From an uncultured Eubacteriales bacterium (lineage in GTDB: Bacteria; Bacillota; Clostridia; UBA1381): a stretch of 26,205 nt of DNA. Below are positions 1 to 8,559 of the stretch, piece after piece (the stretch's first letter is position 1; each line of letters begins with the position of its first letter). Under the pieces are notes generated by a model that had not been told where the DNA came from, did no database searches, and worked only from the letters and a program-made list of their open reading frames with translations. Where the stretch lies: NCBI GenBank assembly GCA_905199755.1, contig CAJKHT010000039.1:1-26205 (forward strand), given 5' to 3'. The position numbers were made by a program, and so were the translations under genes.

Positions 1-1
1 A

Positions 2-49
2 CTCGGCGAAAATGAAGAAAACGAACTCGGTGGTATGAATATGCAGTAA
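2..49 (+). CDS. C-terminal tail of an unknown protein (partial)
   Basis: An open frame runs in from the left edge and stops with TAA at 47-49. Only about 15 residues are visible, acidic then Gly/Met-rich (ending GGMNMQ). It is followed at short distance by the small ORF and the serine recombinase, so it is probably the last gene of the same integrative element. The family cannot be named from this fragment. Confidence 0.35.
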   Translation, partial: LGENEENELGGMNMQ

Positions 50-80
50 AATTAAATAATAAAAATTGAATATTTGGATT

Positions 81-108
81 TTGACAGACATAGTATGTAA
101 CATAAATC
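81..108 (+). promoter_or_regulatory. possible promoter for the 59-aa ORF
   Basis: There is a perfect TTGACA -35 hexamer at 81-86. The best -10 at usable spacing is a poor TAAATC at 103-108 (16-bp spacer). The -35 is convincing and the -10 is weak, so this may need an activator or may be chance. Confidence 0.3.
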
Positions 109-132
109 TAATTTGGAAACGGAGGAAATTAT

Positions 133-312
133 ATGAGAGGACAAGTTTTACATATAACCTTCCATAATCCAAATACAAGACCGGACTCCGAAAAAATAGC
201 CGGTGAATTTATTTCACGGGCGGCAACGGGAGTATTGACCAAGATGATTTTAGATAATCAGGAAAAACGAACCTCAAAAAACAACTCTGAATCAGAAAGT
301 GATTTGTATTAG
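133..312 (+). CDS. 59-aa small protein upstream of serine recombinase
   Basis: The ATG has a strong ribosome binding site (GGAGGAAAT at 121-129) and the frame ends at TAG 310-312. The 59-residue product starts MRGQVLHITFHNPNT and contains a segment around residues 25-45 (EKIAGEFISRAATGVLTKM), followed by a polar Asn/Ser/Glu tail. It has no signal peptide or membrane helix. It lies just before a large serine recombinase and has its own terminator, which suggests an accessory gene of the integrative element such as a directionality or regulatory peptide. That role is inferred from position only; I do not recognise a named family. Confidence 0.6.
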   Translation: MRGQVLHITFHNPNTRPDSEKIAGEFISRAATGVLTKMILDNQEKRTSKNNSESESDLY

Positions 313-328
313 GAAATAAATAGGAAAC

Positions 329-362
329 ATACTCCGCATCCCAAAATGCGGAGTATTGTTTT
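329..362 (+). terminator. intrinsic terminator after the 59-aa ORF
   Basis: An 11-bp perfect stem (329-339 with 346-356, core ACTCCGCAT/ATGCGGAGT) with a 6-nt loop is followed by a T-rich run ending near 362. It separates the small ORF from the recombinase, so the two are probably transcribed separately or with partial read-through. Confidence 0.8.
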
Positions 363-422
363 AATCAAAGTGATAAAAGTGTGGCATGTTGTGTTTGAAA
401 AAATGAAAGAAAGTGAGATTTT

Positions 423-1943
423 ATGAGACTTGGTGTGTATTGCAGAGTATCGACCGACAAATTGGACCAGCTGAACAGTTTGGAAACTCAAAAAATATTT
501 TTTGAAGAATTTGCCGAAAAAAATAATCATACGCTTGTGAAAATATACGCTGATGAGGGGATTTCGGGAACGCAGCTTAAGAAGCGGACGGCGTTTCTGG
601 AAATGATGCACGATGCGGAACTGGGAAAATTCGATATGGTCGTGACAAAAGACGTGTCACGAATGGCAAGAAACGTGCTGGATTTTCTGCAATCTATCAG
701 AAAGCTTAAATCAATGGGGATACCGGTTCTGTTTGTCAACACAAACCTATCCACGCAGGACGGCGAAATGATGCTGACAATGCTTGCGACCGTTGCGCAG
801 GAAGAAAGCAGAAACACCTCGTCAAGAATAAAATTCAGCAAGCGTTTGAATGCCGAAAAAGGAAAAGTTCCGAACCTCGTATATGGCTACGACAAAATCA
901 TCGGTGACTACTTTAATCTCAATATCAACGAATTTGAGGCGGACATCGTACGGCAGATATATAAAATGTATATTTACGACAATCTGGGTACCGGCAAAAT
1001 CGCAAAAATACTGAACGAGAAAAACATAAAAACCAAACGGGGATATAAATGGTCTCAAAACGCTGTTTGCAGACTGATAGCAAATAAAATTTATACGGGC
1101 ATAATCGTAAACGGAAAACAGGAAATAGGCGATTTTCTGACAAATGAGAGAATAGACAAGCCCAAAGAAGAATGGAAGATTTTTGAGCGGCGAAACCTTG
1201 CCATCATAGACCGCGAAACCTATGAAAAGGCACAGCGCATTATGGCGGAAAATGCGGCAAAATTCAAAGCAGACGGCACGAGAAGAAACTGCAGGAACAT
1301 ATTCAGCACCCTGATTAAATGCACCGACTGCGGGCATTTCTTCCGCCGTACAATGCGCGAGGTTAAAAACGGCGAAAAAATCAGCTGGGTGTGCTGCGGA
1401 CGAAACTCACAGGGCAAAGACACGTGCGGTAACAAAATCGTTATTGACGAGGGTGAGCTTTTAACCTCTATCAAAGAATATCTTTCGGGGCTTATCTCGG
1501 ACAAGCAGAGGGTTATCAAGAAAATCGTTTCCGACTTCAACAAAAGCTGCGAACCTATGAACAAGAACCGAAAAACGGAAAAAGAGCTTGAAAAAGAAAT
1601 AGAAAAGCTCAAAAAGAGCCGTCAGAAATACATTGATATGTACGACAATGAAGTCATATCAATGGACGATTTAAAGGAGAAAACAGCTTCGATAAATGCC
1701 GGAATAAAGCACCTTGAAGAAAAGCTGAAAATGGCACAGTACGGAATTATGCAAGGCGACAAGCTGCAAAACGGTCTCACTGATACCTTCAAAACCATCG
1801 GCGACATATTAAACTCCGCCGAGATTACAAACGAGATGTTGAAGCAGGTTATAGACCGTATCGAAGTATCGCCCGAAGGACAGGTTGACATATACTTAAA
1901 GCTTCTGACCGACATAGGACTTGATAAAAAAGTATCGATTTAA
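423..1943 (+). CDS. large serine recombinase / integrase
   Basis: This 506-aa site-specific recombinase cuts and rejoins DNA through a phosphoserine link and would excise or integrate a mobile element. The N-terminal resolvase domain starts MRLGVYCRVST with catalytic Ser10 and Arg8, then DEGISGT (44-50) and the paired arginines of SRMARN (79-84). A recombinase domain follows (about 155-290), then a zinc-ribbon (Cys300, Cys303, a Cys pair at 324-325, Cys335) and a Lys/Glu-rich coiled coil (about 375-440), the usual order for large serine integrases. ATG 423 overlaps the TGA of a very short upstream frame (ATGA), possibly giving translational coupling. All visible catalytic motifs are present, so the enzyme looks intact. 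Specificity cannot be read from the sequence. Confidence 0.95.
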   Translation: MRLGVYCRVSTDKLDQLNSLETQKIFFEEFAEKNNHTLVKIYADEGISGTQLKKRTAFLEMMHDAELGKFDMVVTKDVSRMARNVLDFLQSIRKLKSMGIPVLFVNTNLSTQDGEMMLTMLATVAQEESRNTSSRIKFSKRLNAEKGKVPNLVYGYDKIIGDYFNLNINEFEADIVRQIYKMYIYDNLGTGKIAKILNEKNIKTKRGYKWSQNAVCRLIANKIYTGIIVNGKQEIGDFLTNERIDKPKEEWKIFERRNLAIIDRETYEKAQRIMAENAAKFKADGTRRNCRNIFSTLIKCTDCGHFFRRTMREVKNGEKISWVCCGRNSQGKDTCGNKIVIDEGELLTSIKEYLSGLISDKQRVIKKIVSDFNKSCEPMNKNRKTEKELEKEIEKLKKSRQKYIDMYDNEVISMDDLKEKTASINAGIKHLEEKLKMAQYGIMQGDKLQNGLTDTFKTIGDILNSAEITNEMLKQVIDRIEVSPEGQVDIYLKLLTDIGLDKKVSI

Positions 1944-2125
1944 TGACGACCGTACATAAAGATGTGCATGAACGTTTGCAGCGGATTAATCCTGCGCTGT
2001 ATAAGGATGTACAGAGAGTACTTGAAATAAATAAAGCCGAAAGACACATAAGAGGCGGACTTGCAACACGTGAAAAATACAGAGCAAAATCCGCATGCCG
2101 CACCGATTCTTCACGTATCGGCTGA
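1943..2125 (+). CDS. 60-aa protein coupled to the serine recombinase
   Basis: The ATG overlaps the recombinase stop by one base (TAATG), so it is translationally coupled to it. The product is small and basic, with a mid-segment of NKAERHIRGGLATREKYR type (about 30-47). Similar short His-x-Arg-Gly-Gly-x-Ala-Thr-Arg tails are, from memory, common beside clostridial serine recombinases. It has no membrane segment. A role in recombination or excision control is inference from coupling. The open frame is short, but the overlap and conserved-looking motif make it credible. Confidence 0.6.
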   Translation: MTTVHKDVHERLQRINPALYKDVQRVLEINKAERHIRGGLATREKYRAKSACRTDSSRIG

Positions 2126-2233
2126 ATAGGGACGGTATTAAAAAAACTTTTTTTGAATAAAAATCCGTACATGGTAAAACATAGAACTACAAGACAATTT
2201 TTTTGTGTATATCACGGAAAGGGAAGTAGTTTT

Positions 2234-3364
2234 ATGAAAAAAACAGTATGTATGGTTTTATGTGCATGTATGCTTGCGCTGCCGGTCGGTGCGCTTGCCG
2301 ATGAACCCGTTATCGAGACGGATGCTAAGTCGGTGCTGCTCATGGAGCAGAGTACGGGCAATGTTTTATATGAAAAAAATGCCGATGAGCAGCTCCCGAT
2401 TGCAAGCGTTACAAAAATTATGACAATGCTCCTTATTATGGAGGAGCTTGACCGCGGCACAATAACTCTTGATGATATGGTAAGTGTCAGTGAAAATGCA
2501 ATGAGCTACGGCGGTTCTACAATGTTCCTTGAAGCAGGAGAGCAATTGAGCATAAATGACATGCTCAAAGGCATTGCGGTTGCAAGTGCCAATGACGGCT
2601 GTGCGGCAATGGCAGAGCATCTTGCAGGCAGCGAGGCGGCATTTGTGGAGCGCATGAACAAAAGGGCAGGGGAGCTTGGAATGAATAATACGCATTTTAT
2701 GAATACCAACGGATTGGACGCGGAAAATCATTATTCGAGCGCAAGAGATGTTGCCATTATGTCGCGCGAGCTGATAAAGCACGAAAAAATCTTCAACTAT
2801 ACCTCCATATGGACGGACGAGCTGCGTCAGGGGAAATTTAAGCTTGCAAATACAAACAAGCTTGTCCGCTTTTATGACGGTGCGAACGGACTTAAGACGG
2901 GTTCAACATCAAAGGCTCTTTGCTGTCTGAGTGCGGCGGCAAAAAGGGACGGTATGCAGCTTATAGCGGTTGTTCTCGGTGCACCCACATCGGCAAAACG
3001 TTTTTCCTCGGCACGTGCGCTGCTTGATTACGGATTTGCTGCGTATAAAATAAATGTACTTGCACAAAAGGACGAAGAAGCAGGCACGGTCAAGGTGAAT
3101 AAAGGTGTCAATGATGATGTAACGGCTGTATGCGCAAATGAATATTCGGAGCTTGTAAAGCGAAATGAAGCGGATTCGGCGGAGCGGCGAATAACTCTTG
3201 ACGAAAGTGTAGATGCACCCGTAAAGGCAGGGCAGAAAATAGGAACAATGGAATTTATAAGAGGCGGCAGCGTAACGGGAAGTATTGATTTGACTGCCTC
3301 ACGGGACATCGAAAAAAAGGGACTTTCGGGAATAATAAAGGATTTTTTGAAAATGCTGGTATAA
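2234..3364 (+). CDS. serine-type D-Ala-D-Ala carboxypeptidase (PBP5/DacF type)
   Basis: A 376-aa secreted penicillin-binding protein that trims the terminal D-Ala from peptidoglycan stem peptides, limiting cross-linking. It has a signal peptide (1 to about 22, cleavage near ALA-DE), then the peptidase S11 domain with all three motifs: SVTK (Ser58 nucleophile, Lys61), SAN (118-120) and KTG (221-223). A PBP5-type C-terminal beta domain (about 285-360) and a short amphipathic C-terminus that may sit on the membrane follow. I chose ATG 2234, which has a GGAAAGGGAAG site upstream, because the open frame to the left has no ATG with a site and would bury the signal peptide. It is the first gene outside the integrative element. 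Confidence 0.93.
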   Translation: MKKTVCMVLCACMLALPVGALADEPVIETDAKSVLLMEQSTGNVLYEKNADEQLPIASVTKIMTMLLIMEELDRGTITLDDMVSVSENAMSYGGSTMFLEAGEQLSINDMLKGIAVASANDGCAAMAEHLAGSEAAFVERMNKRAGELGMNNTHFMNTNGLDAENHYSSARDVAIMSRELIKHEKIFNYTSIWTDELRQGKFKLANTNKLVRFYDGANGLKTGSTSKALCCLSAAAKRDGMQLIAVVLGAPTSAKRFSSARALLDYGFAAYKINVLAQKDEEAGTVKVNKGVNDDVTAVCANEYSELVKRNEADSAERRITLDESVDAPVKAGQKIGTMEFIRGGSVTGSIDLTASRDIEKKGLSGIIKDFLKMLV

Positions 3365-3407
3365 GCTTTGTTAAGTTTACAGTTTAATGAATTTTAATCT
3401 CCGCGTA

Positions 3408-3436
3408 TTGACAACGATACGGAACTGTTATATAGT
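3408..3436 (+). promoter_or_regulatory. sigma-A promoter for the DUF975/CmpB gene
   Basis: TTGACA at 3408-3413, a 17-bp spacer and TATAGT at 3431-3436, about 35 bp before the ATG at 3473. Near-consensus housekeeping promoter. Confidence 0.85.
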
Positions 3437-3472
3437 AAATATACAAATATTTAAAAACGGGAGAAAAAATTC

Positions 3473-5014
3473 ATGTGGAGCAGAAAAGAACTTAAGAAAA
3501 ATTCAAAAGGAGCGCTGAAACGAAATTATTGGGGAATAGTAATCACCTGCCTGCTTATGGCTGTAATTATGGGTTCGGTAATAAATCCGATAACGATGCT
3601 TGAAGGGGTAATCAATCCGCAAAGCGCATCATCGGACAATGTCGTTGTTGCTGATACCGCTAATGCAGATGCTAAAAGCAATACGGAAATAGTGAATGAA
3701 TTTTTCGGAGGAATCGGCATTACGGATAATTCCGCAAAACGCTGGACTAACGGGGTGCTGGCTGTTGTTGCAAATAATTCCGAGGGTGCGAAAAGCGTAA
3801 TATACGGAATAATAAATACAATAAATCAGATTGCGTTTAAGGACAGACTAAGCCCCAAAATTATTATAGGCATAGGTGTTCTGGTAAGTCTGTTTATTCT
3901 TATATTTCTGAAAAATGTTCTGAGTGTGGGATTTTGCCGATATTTGCTTGAGGTGAGGGTGTACAGCCGTACAAAAATCAACAGGCTTATGTTCCCGTGG
4001 CATGTTAAGCGGAGTTTTAAAATTGTTAAGATAATTTTTGTGAAAATGATTTATCTGCTCCTTTGGGATTTTACCGTTATCGGCGGAATAATCAAAAGAT
4101 ATTCATACAGAATGGTGCCGTTTATTGCGGCGGAAAATCCCGATATGAGTGCGGCGGAGGTAATAAAGCTGTCAAGGCAGATGATGAACGGAAATAAGTG
4201 GAGGGCTTTTGTTCTCGACTGGTCTTTTATTCCGTGGGAGCTGCTGAATATGCTGACGTTTAACCTGCTGAAAATACTTTTCATTTCTCCGTATACCGAG
4301 CTGACGGATGCCGAGCTTTATATGGCACTGCGCCAAAAGGCAAAGGCCGACGGTACAAAAAATTCGGACATGCTGTGCGATATGCTGCTTGAAGCAGAGC
4401 CGTCAAAATGCGAATATCCCGTTGAGGAATATTTTATACCTCCGGCAGCACCGAAGCATTGGGCACATGCGGACTATAACAGAAGCTACAGCTTTGTATC
4501 GCTCATATTAATATTCTTTGCTTTTTCGATGATTGGCTGGATATGGGAGGTAAGCCTGCATCTGTTTAAGGACGGAGTTTTTGTAAACAGAGGTGTTTTG
4601 CTCGGACCGTGGCTGCCTATTTACGGTACGGGCGGAGTTATGGTACTTGTGCTGTTAAGGAAAATAAGAAGCAAGCCTGCGCTTACGTTCATAGTGTCAA
4701 TGGTATTATGCGGTGCTGTGGAGTATTTTACATCGTGGTATCTTGAAAAAACGCATGGTATGAAATGGTGGGACTACAGCGGATATTTTCTTAATCTGAA
4801 CGGCAGAATATGCCTTGAGGGATTGCTTGTGTTCGCATTCGGCTGCTGCGCTGCCATATACCTTATAGCGCCTGCTCTGGACGATTTGTTTAACCGTATA
4901 CCGAAAAATATAAGAATGGCAATTGCGGGAGTGCTTGTTGCAGCGTTCTTATGCGACCAAACCTATTCGCATTTTATACCGAACAGCGGAAAGGGTATAA
5001 CCGACTATAATTAA
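3473..5014 (+). CDS. DUF975 / CmpB-type (PF06541) fusion membrane protein
   Basis: A 513-aa polytopic membrane protein. The N-terminal half (start MWSRKELKKNSKGALKRNYW, then membrane segments near 20-40, 128-150 and 185-240) resembles DUF975 integral membrane proteins. The C-terminal part (about 345-500) carries FFAFSMIGWIWEV, NRGVLLGPWLPIYGTGG, EYFTSWYLEK and WWDYSGYFLNLNGRICLEG, the signature of PF06541 ('putative ABC transporter type IV', CmpB). Both families are usually separate small proteins of unknown role, so this is a fusion. A hydrophilic loop of about 85 residues (52-130) follows the first helix. It is monocistronic, with its own promoter and terminator. The function is unknown. 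Confidence 0.8.
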   Translation: MWSRKELKKNSKGALKRNYWGIVITCLLMAVIMGSVINPITMLEGVINPQSASSDNVVVADTANADAKSNTEIVNEFFGGIGITDNSAKRWTNGVLAVVANNSEGAKSVIYGIINTINQIAFKDRLSPKIIIGIGVLVSLFILIFLKNVLSVGFCRYLLEVRVYSRTKINRLMFPWHVKRSFKIVKIIFVKMIYLLLWDFTVIGGIIKRYSYRMVPFIAAENPDMSAAEVIKLSRQMMNGNKWRAFVLDWSFIPWELLNMLTFNLLKILFISPYTELTDAELYMALRQKAKADGTKNSDMLCDMLLEAEPSKCEYPVEEYFIPPAAPKHWAHADYNRSYSFVSLILIFFAFSMIGWIWEVSLHLFKDGVFVNRGVLLGPWLPIYGTGGVMVLVLLRKIRSKPALTFIVSMVLCGAVEYFTSWYLEKTHGMKWWDYSGYFLNLNGRICLEGLLVFAFGCCAAIYLIAPALDDLFNRIPKNIRMAIAGVLVAAFLCDQTYSHFIPNSGKGITDYN

Positions 5015-5024
5015 GAAACGTTAA

Positions 5025-5068
5025 ACGCACCCGATTGAGTACAAATGCCGCTCAATCGGGTGCGTTTT
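5025..5068. terminator. bidirectional intrinsic terminator
   Basis: A perfect 15-bp stem (5025-5039 with 5051-5065, core GCACCCGATTGAG) is flanked by A-rich sequence on the left and TTTT on the right, between the plus-strand DUF975 gene and the minus-strand glycan exporter operon. It can serve both transcripts. Confidence 0.92.
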
Positions 5069-5070
5069 GC

Positions 5071-6330
5071 TTATTCTATGGTCATATCGGGCAGTACAAC
5101 ATCTCCGAAAGATTTTGCACGCCACGTTACGGATGAGCTTTTTTCACGTTCAAAACCTACCGCCGGCCATACGGCATCGGCATCGATTACGTTGCCTATT
5201 CCGCTTTTTTCAAATGCCGCCATAAGCACTCTGTATTCGCCGCCGGACAGTATATCGGTATCTAAAGTAAAAATCCTTGAATATTCTTCTCCCGCACAGC
5301 ATGGCATAAAGTCACAGCATACACTTGTAGCAACGGGTTCGTTGTTCATATTATGCACCATCATTCGGAGCGAAAGAGATGAAACATCTTCCGCGGCTTT
5401 CCATTTAATGCGCATGCGCAGCTTTTCACCGTCGCGTATGCAAAGATTATCTCTGTCAAGAACCTCAAGACTTTCAAAATGTATTTTGTCCGTAAGGAAG
5501 CCGGGGCGCGGTGCGGCAGAGAAGTCGGTGAACAACTGCTGCGCGCTTTTGGCGGTGTTGAGATACAGCTTTATTGCCTCATCGGTTTCACCGTCATATA
5601 TAATCTTTCCTTTTTTCATTACAATTCCTCTGCTGCAAAGCTGACGCACGGTGTTCATATTGTGGCTCACATAAATAATGGTCCGCCCCGATTCTTTTGC
5701 TACGGAAATCATTTTATCTATGCATTTTTTCTGAAAGCTCATATCGCCGACCGCAAGAACCTCGTCCATAAGCAGAATATCACTGTCAAGATGTGCCGCT
5801 ACGGAAAACGCAAGCTTTACAAACATACCGGAGGAATAACGCTTTACGGGAGTATCGATAAATTTTTCACATTCCGAAAATTCAATAATATCATTGATTT
5901 TCCGTTCAACCTCGCTTTTTCTCATGCCCAGAATTGCACCGTTCATATATATGTTTTCGCGTCCTGTCAGTTCGCCGTGAAAACCTGTGCCGACTTCGAG
6001 CATGCTTGATATTTTGCCTTTTATGTATATGTTCCCCGAGGTGGGGGCGGTTACTCTTGAAAGCAGCTTAAGCGTTGTTGATTTACCGGCACCGTTGCCG
6101 CCGACTATTCCGAGGGTGTCTCCCTTATGTACCTCAAAGCTTACATTATCAAGCGCCATGAATTTTTCGTTTTTTGAGTATGCCTGCTGCCCTATTTTAA
6201 GGTTGGGATCCTCCTTATGGAGAAATCTCGCCCAGCGGCTTTCCAAATCTCCTCTGAGAGTGCTGCCGCCTATTGTACCCAGACGGTACTGCTTGCACAC
6301 ATTATCAAGCTTTATTACAATATCGCTCAT
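5071..6330 (-). CDS. polysaccharide ABC exporter ATPase (Wzt/TagH type)
   Basis: A 419-aa ATP-binding subunit of a glycan (O-antigen or teichoic-acid-like) exporter. The nucleotide-binding domain has Walker A GGNGAGKST (77-85), signature YSSGMFVKLAFS, Walker B ILLMDEVLAVGD and the H-loop of YVSHNMNT. The C-terminal about 135 residues form a Wzt-C-like beta-sandwich (from about LEVLDRDN), which in Wzt proteins recognises the glycan end. The start at 6330 (MSDIVIKLDN) has GGAGGAAGAT just upstream; a longer open frame lacks a better site. The permease stop is 14 bp upstream, so the two are one transport unit. It is the last gene of the cdaA operon. Confidence 0.9.
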   Translation of the reverse strand: MSDIVIKLDNVCKQYRLGTIGGSTLRGDLESRWARFLHKEDPNLKIGQQAYSKNEKFMALDNVSFEVHKGDTLGIVGGNGAGKSTTLKLLSRVTAPTSGNIYIKGKISSMLEVGTGFHGELTGRENIYMNGAILGMRKSEVERKINDIIEFSECEKFIDTPVKRYSSGMFVKLAFSVAAHLDSDILLMDEVLAVGDMSFQKKCIDKMISVAKESGRTIIYVSHNMNTVRQLCSRGIVMKKGKIIYDGETDEAIKLYLNTAKSAQQLFTDFSAAPRPGFLTDKIHFESLEVLDRDNLCIRDGEKLRMRIKWKAAEDVSSLSLRMMVHNMNNEPVATSVCCDFMPCCAGEEYSRIFTLDTDILSGGEYRVLMAAFEKSGIGNVIDADAVWPAVGFEREKSSSVTWRAKSFGDVVLPDMTIE

Positions 6331-6344
6331 ATCTTCCTCCGAAT

Positions 6345-7190
6345 TTATACCGTATCCATAAATGTTTTTTCCACTCTGGAAAAAATAACAACTCCGATAA
6401 ACAGCACCAGAACCGTCACACACCAGCTCATTAGCCATGACGATACCTCAAAGCTGCCGCAGCCGAGAAATGCATATTTGAAATTGTTTATAACAGGCGT
6501 CATGGGATTAAAGCGTATTATACCCGCGAACGTCTGCGGAACTGCCGAAAGGGGGTATACAATAGGTGTTGCATACATCCAAAGCTGGACTCCGAAGCCC
6601 ACAAGTACATATAAATCACGGTATTTTGTGGTGAGTGAGGAAATTATTATACCAAATCCCATGCCGAGCAGCGCCATCTGCAGGACAATCAGAGGTACTG
6701 TGAAAAGACAGATGTTTGGGTGTATAGCCTCGCCTTTAACAAAAGCGAAATATGCCATAATCACAATCATAAGTGCAGTCTGTATCAGAAATGAAAATGC
6801 ACCGTATATAACCGTTGCAATCGGTGTGATAAGACGCGGAAAGTAAACCTTGCCGAACAGCTGTGCATTGCCCGTAAAGGTGGCTGCGGTAGAGGTAAGG
6901 CATGAGGAAAAGTATGCCCATGCCGTGTTGCCTGCCATGTAATAGAGAAACTGCGGTACTCCGTCCGTTGAAATATGCGCAATTTTTCCGAATACCACCG
7001 TGAAAACCGATGAGGTGAGCAAAGGTGTTATAAGAAACCATAAAGGTCCCAGTATTGTCTGTTTGTAGGAGCTTATGAAATTGCGCTTTACAAACATTAA
7101 TATCAAATCACGGTATTGCCAAAGCTCCTTAAGATTTATGTCAAACCAGCCTGTTTTCGGCTTTATAACGGTTGTCCAGTTTTCCTCCAT
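6345..7190 (-). CDS. polysaccharide ABC exporter permease (Wzm/TagG type)
   Basis: A 281-aa ABC-2 family membrane subunit that flips lipid-linked glycan outward. The N-terminal amphipathic stretch (KELWQYRDLILMFVKRNF), the QTILGPLWFLITPLL motif and about six membrane helices are typical of the family; the C-terminal part has PVINNFKYAFLG. ATG 7190 is preceded by AAAGGAAAA; an upstream TTG gives only 8 further residues. It pairs with the ATPase downstream. No glycosyltransferase or lipid-carrier gene lies in the window, so the substrate is unknown. Confidence 0.9.
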   Translation of the reverse strand: MEENWTTVIKPKTGWFDINLKELWQYRDLILMFVKRNFISSYKQTILGPLWFLITPLLTSSVFTVVFGKIAHISTDGVPQFLYYMAGNTAWAYFSSCLTSTAATFTGNAQLFGKVYFPRLITPIATVIYGAFSFLIQTALMIVIMAYFAFVKGEAIHPNICLFTVPLIVLQMALLGMGFGIIISSLTTKYRDLYVLVGFGVQLWMYATPIVYPLSAVPQTFAGIIRFNPMTPVINNFKYAFLGCGSFEVSSWLMSWCVTVLVLFIGVVIFSRVEKTFMDTV

Positions 7191-7221
7191 ACCGATAATT
7201 TTCCTTTCATGCAAATTTGTT

Positions 7222-8529
7222 TCAGCGCTTCAGCGCGGAAAAAAGATTTTCTTCTATACCGTATCTTTCGCGTTCGGGTATTTCGAAATCCGCGGCACCG
7301 CCGTGGAAGGATATACCGAAGCTGCCGGTACAGCTTTTTTTGTTGTATTCAAGCTCAAAGCTGCTGTCGGAAAGCGAAAGCTCGTTATCGGTATGCACTC
7401 CGCTGCCCGAGATTGCTGCTTTAAACAAAGCCGGATTTTCCGCATTTACGGAATATTCAAAGTTTTTTGTGTCGGAAAAACGTACTTTTTTTGTGAGCGT
7501 TGTTTTTCCGATGACAGGCAGTATTATTTCAGCCTGTGTATCCTCCGAAAGCTTTTCTTTGCGGAAAAATCTGTTGCCGGAGGTCTTGTACGTAAATCCG
7601 CAGCTGCCGCCGCTCACGAGAAATCCGCCGTCTATATTATCCGAAAGACGCGCGCCGTTTGAAACATCAAGCCATATGTTTATCTTTTCGCCGTCTGCCG
7701 TGAAATCTGCCGATACACGCACGATTTGCTTGTCGCGTTCGCTCACGGTGAAAGCTGTATTTTCGGGAAAATTAAGCTCGTTAAAATATTCGCGCACATA
7801 TTCTGCCGCACTGTCCGAGCCGGCAATGCTGTCAAAAATACTGCCGTATTTGTCTGCGGCATATACCGCAAGCTCCGAAAGCAGTTTTTGGCACGCTTCT
7901 TTGCGCATATACACACGGTATTCATGTATTCCGTTGCCCTTTTTTGAATATCCGTCAATCTTAATGTTTTTTATACTGTCATGAAGTATGGAATAAAGCT
8001 GTGCCGTATTGCCGCCGGAATTATCGGGAACGGAGAACGGCAATGCGGGGATCCCTGTTATATCGGAAATTCCGCTCTTTTGAATATCACTTAAAATATT
8101 TTTTTTGTCCGAGCAAAACCACGCGTCACGGTATTGCGGCAGACAAATGCCCGCAATGCCGCTGTCGTAAAAAAGTTCAATATCGGGTTTTATAAAGCCA
8201 AGTCCGGCAGAACCCGTCACATAGAGCTTTTTTGAAGTATTGTCAAAGCTGCCGTTTAACTCGGAGCTGAGTCCGCCGAGACTGCCGTTTACGGAGACGG
8301 ACATAGTGCCGCCGGGCAGCAGACCGCCCGTGAAAAATGAATCCGTTTCGGATTTTTCGCGGCTGAGCTGCTTGTAAGTTTTTCCGAGCCTGACTCCCAT
8401 ATATATTCCCGGAGCAAAGCTTCGCATAAGCATATCCAAGCACAGAAATACGGCTGCGATTATAATGATGCATGCCGTTGCAGCGCCGAGAACTATGGGC
8501 AGAATTTCCCCTTTTTTATTTGTTTTCAT
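7222..8529 (-). CDS. membrane-anchored extracytoplasmic protein, unknown family
   Basis: A 435-aa protein with one N-terminal membrane helix (about 10-33, ACIIIIAAVFLCLDML) and a long extracytoplasmic part rich in short beta-like stretches (Gly/Ser/Asn-rich, for example SVNGSLGGLSSELNGSFDN), with no catalytic motif I recognise. It overlaps none of its neighbours: hslO lies 30 bp upstream and the permease 31 bp downstream, with AAAGGAT before the ATG. Its place directly ahead of the glycan exporter suggests a role at the cell surface, perhaps in glycan handling or sensing, but this is inference from position. I cannot name it. Confidence 0.75.
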   Translation of the reverse strand: MKTNKKGEILPIVLGAATACIIIIAAVFLCLDMLMRSFAPGIYMGVRLGKTYKQLSREKSETDSFFTGGLLPGGTMSVSVNGSLGGLSSELNGSFDNTSKKLYVTGSAGLGFIKPDIELFYDSGIAGICLPQYRDAWFCSDKKNILSDIQKSGISDITGIPALPFSVPDNSGGNTAQLYSILHDSIKNIKIDGYSKKGNGIHEYRVYMRKEACQKLLSELAVYAADKYGSIFDSIAGSDSAAEYVREYFNELNFPENTAFTVSERDKQIVRVSADFTADGEKINIWLDVSNGARLSDNIDGGFLVSGGSCGFTYKTSGNRFFRKEKLSEDTQAEIILPVIGKTTLTKKVRFSDTKNFEYSVNAENPALFKAAISGSGVHTDNELSLSDSSFELEYNKKSCTGSFGISFHGGAADFEIPERERYGIEENLFSALKR

Positions 8530-8559
8530 AGCAAAATCCTTTCAATATCGGAATTACTG

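Noticed and set aside
2126..2160. The A-run/T-run palindrome (AAAAAAACTTTTTTT) after the recombinase as the attachment core or a terminator.
   Set aside because: It is AT-only with no GC stem, and no second copy is available in the window to support an attachment site.
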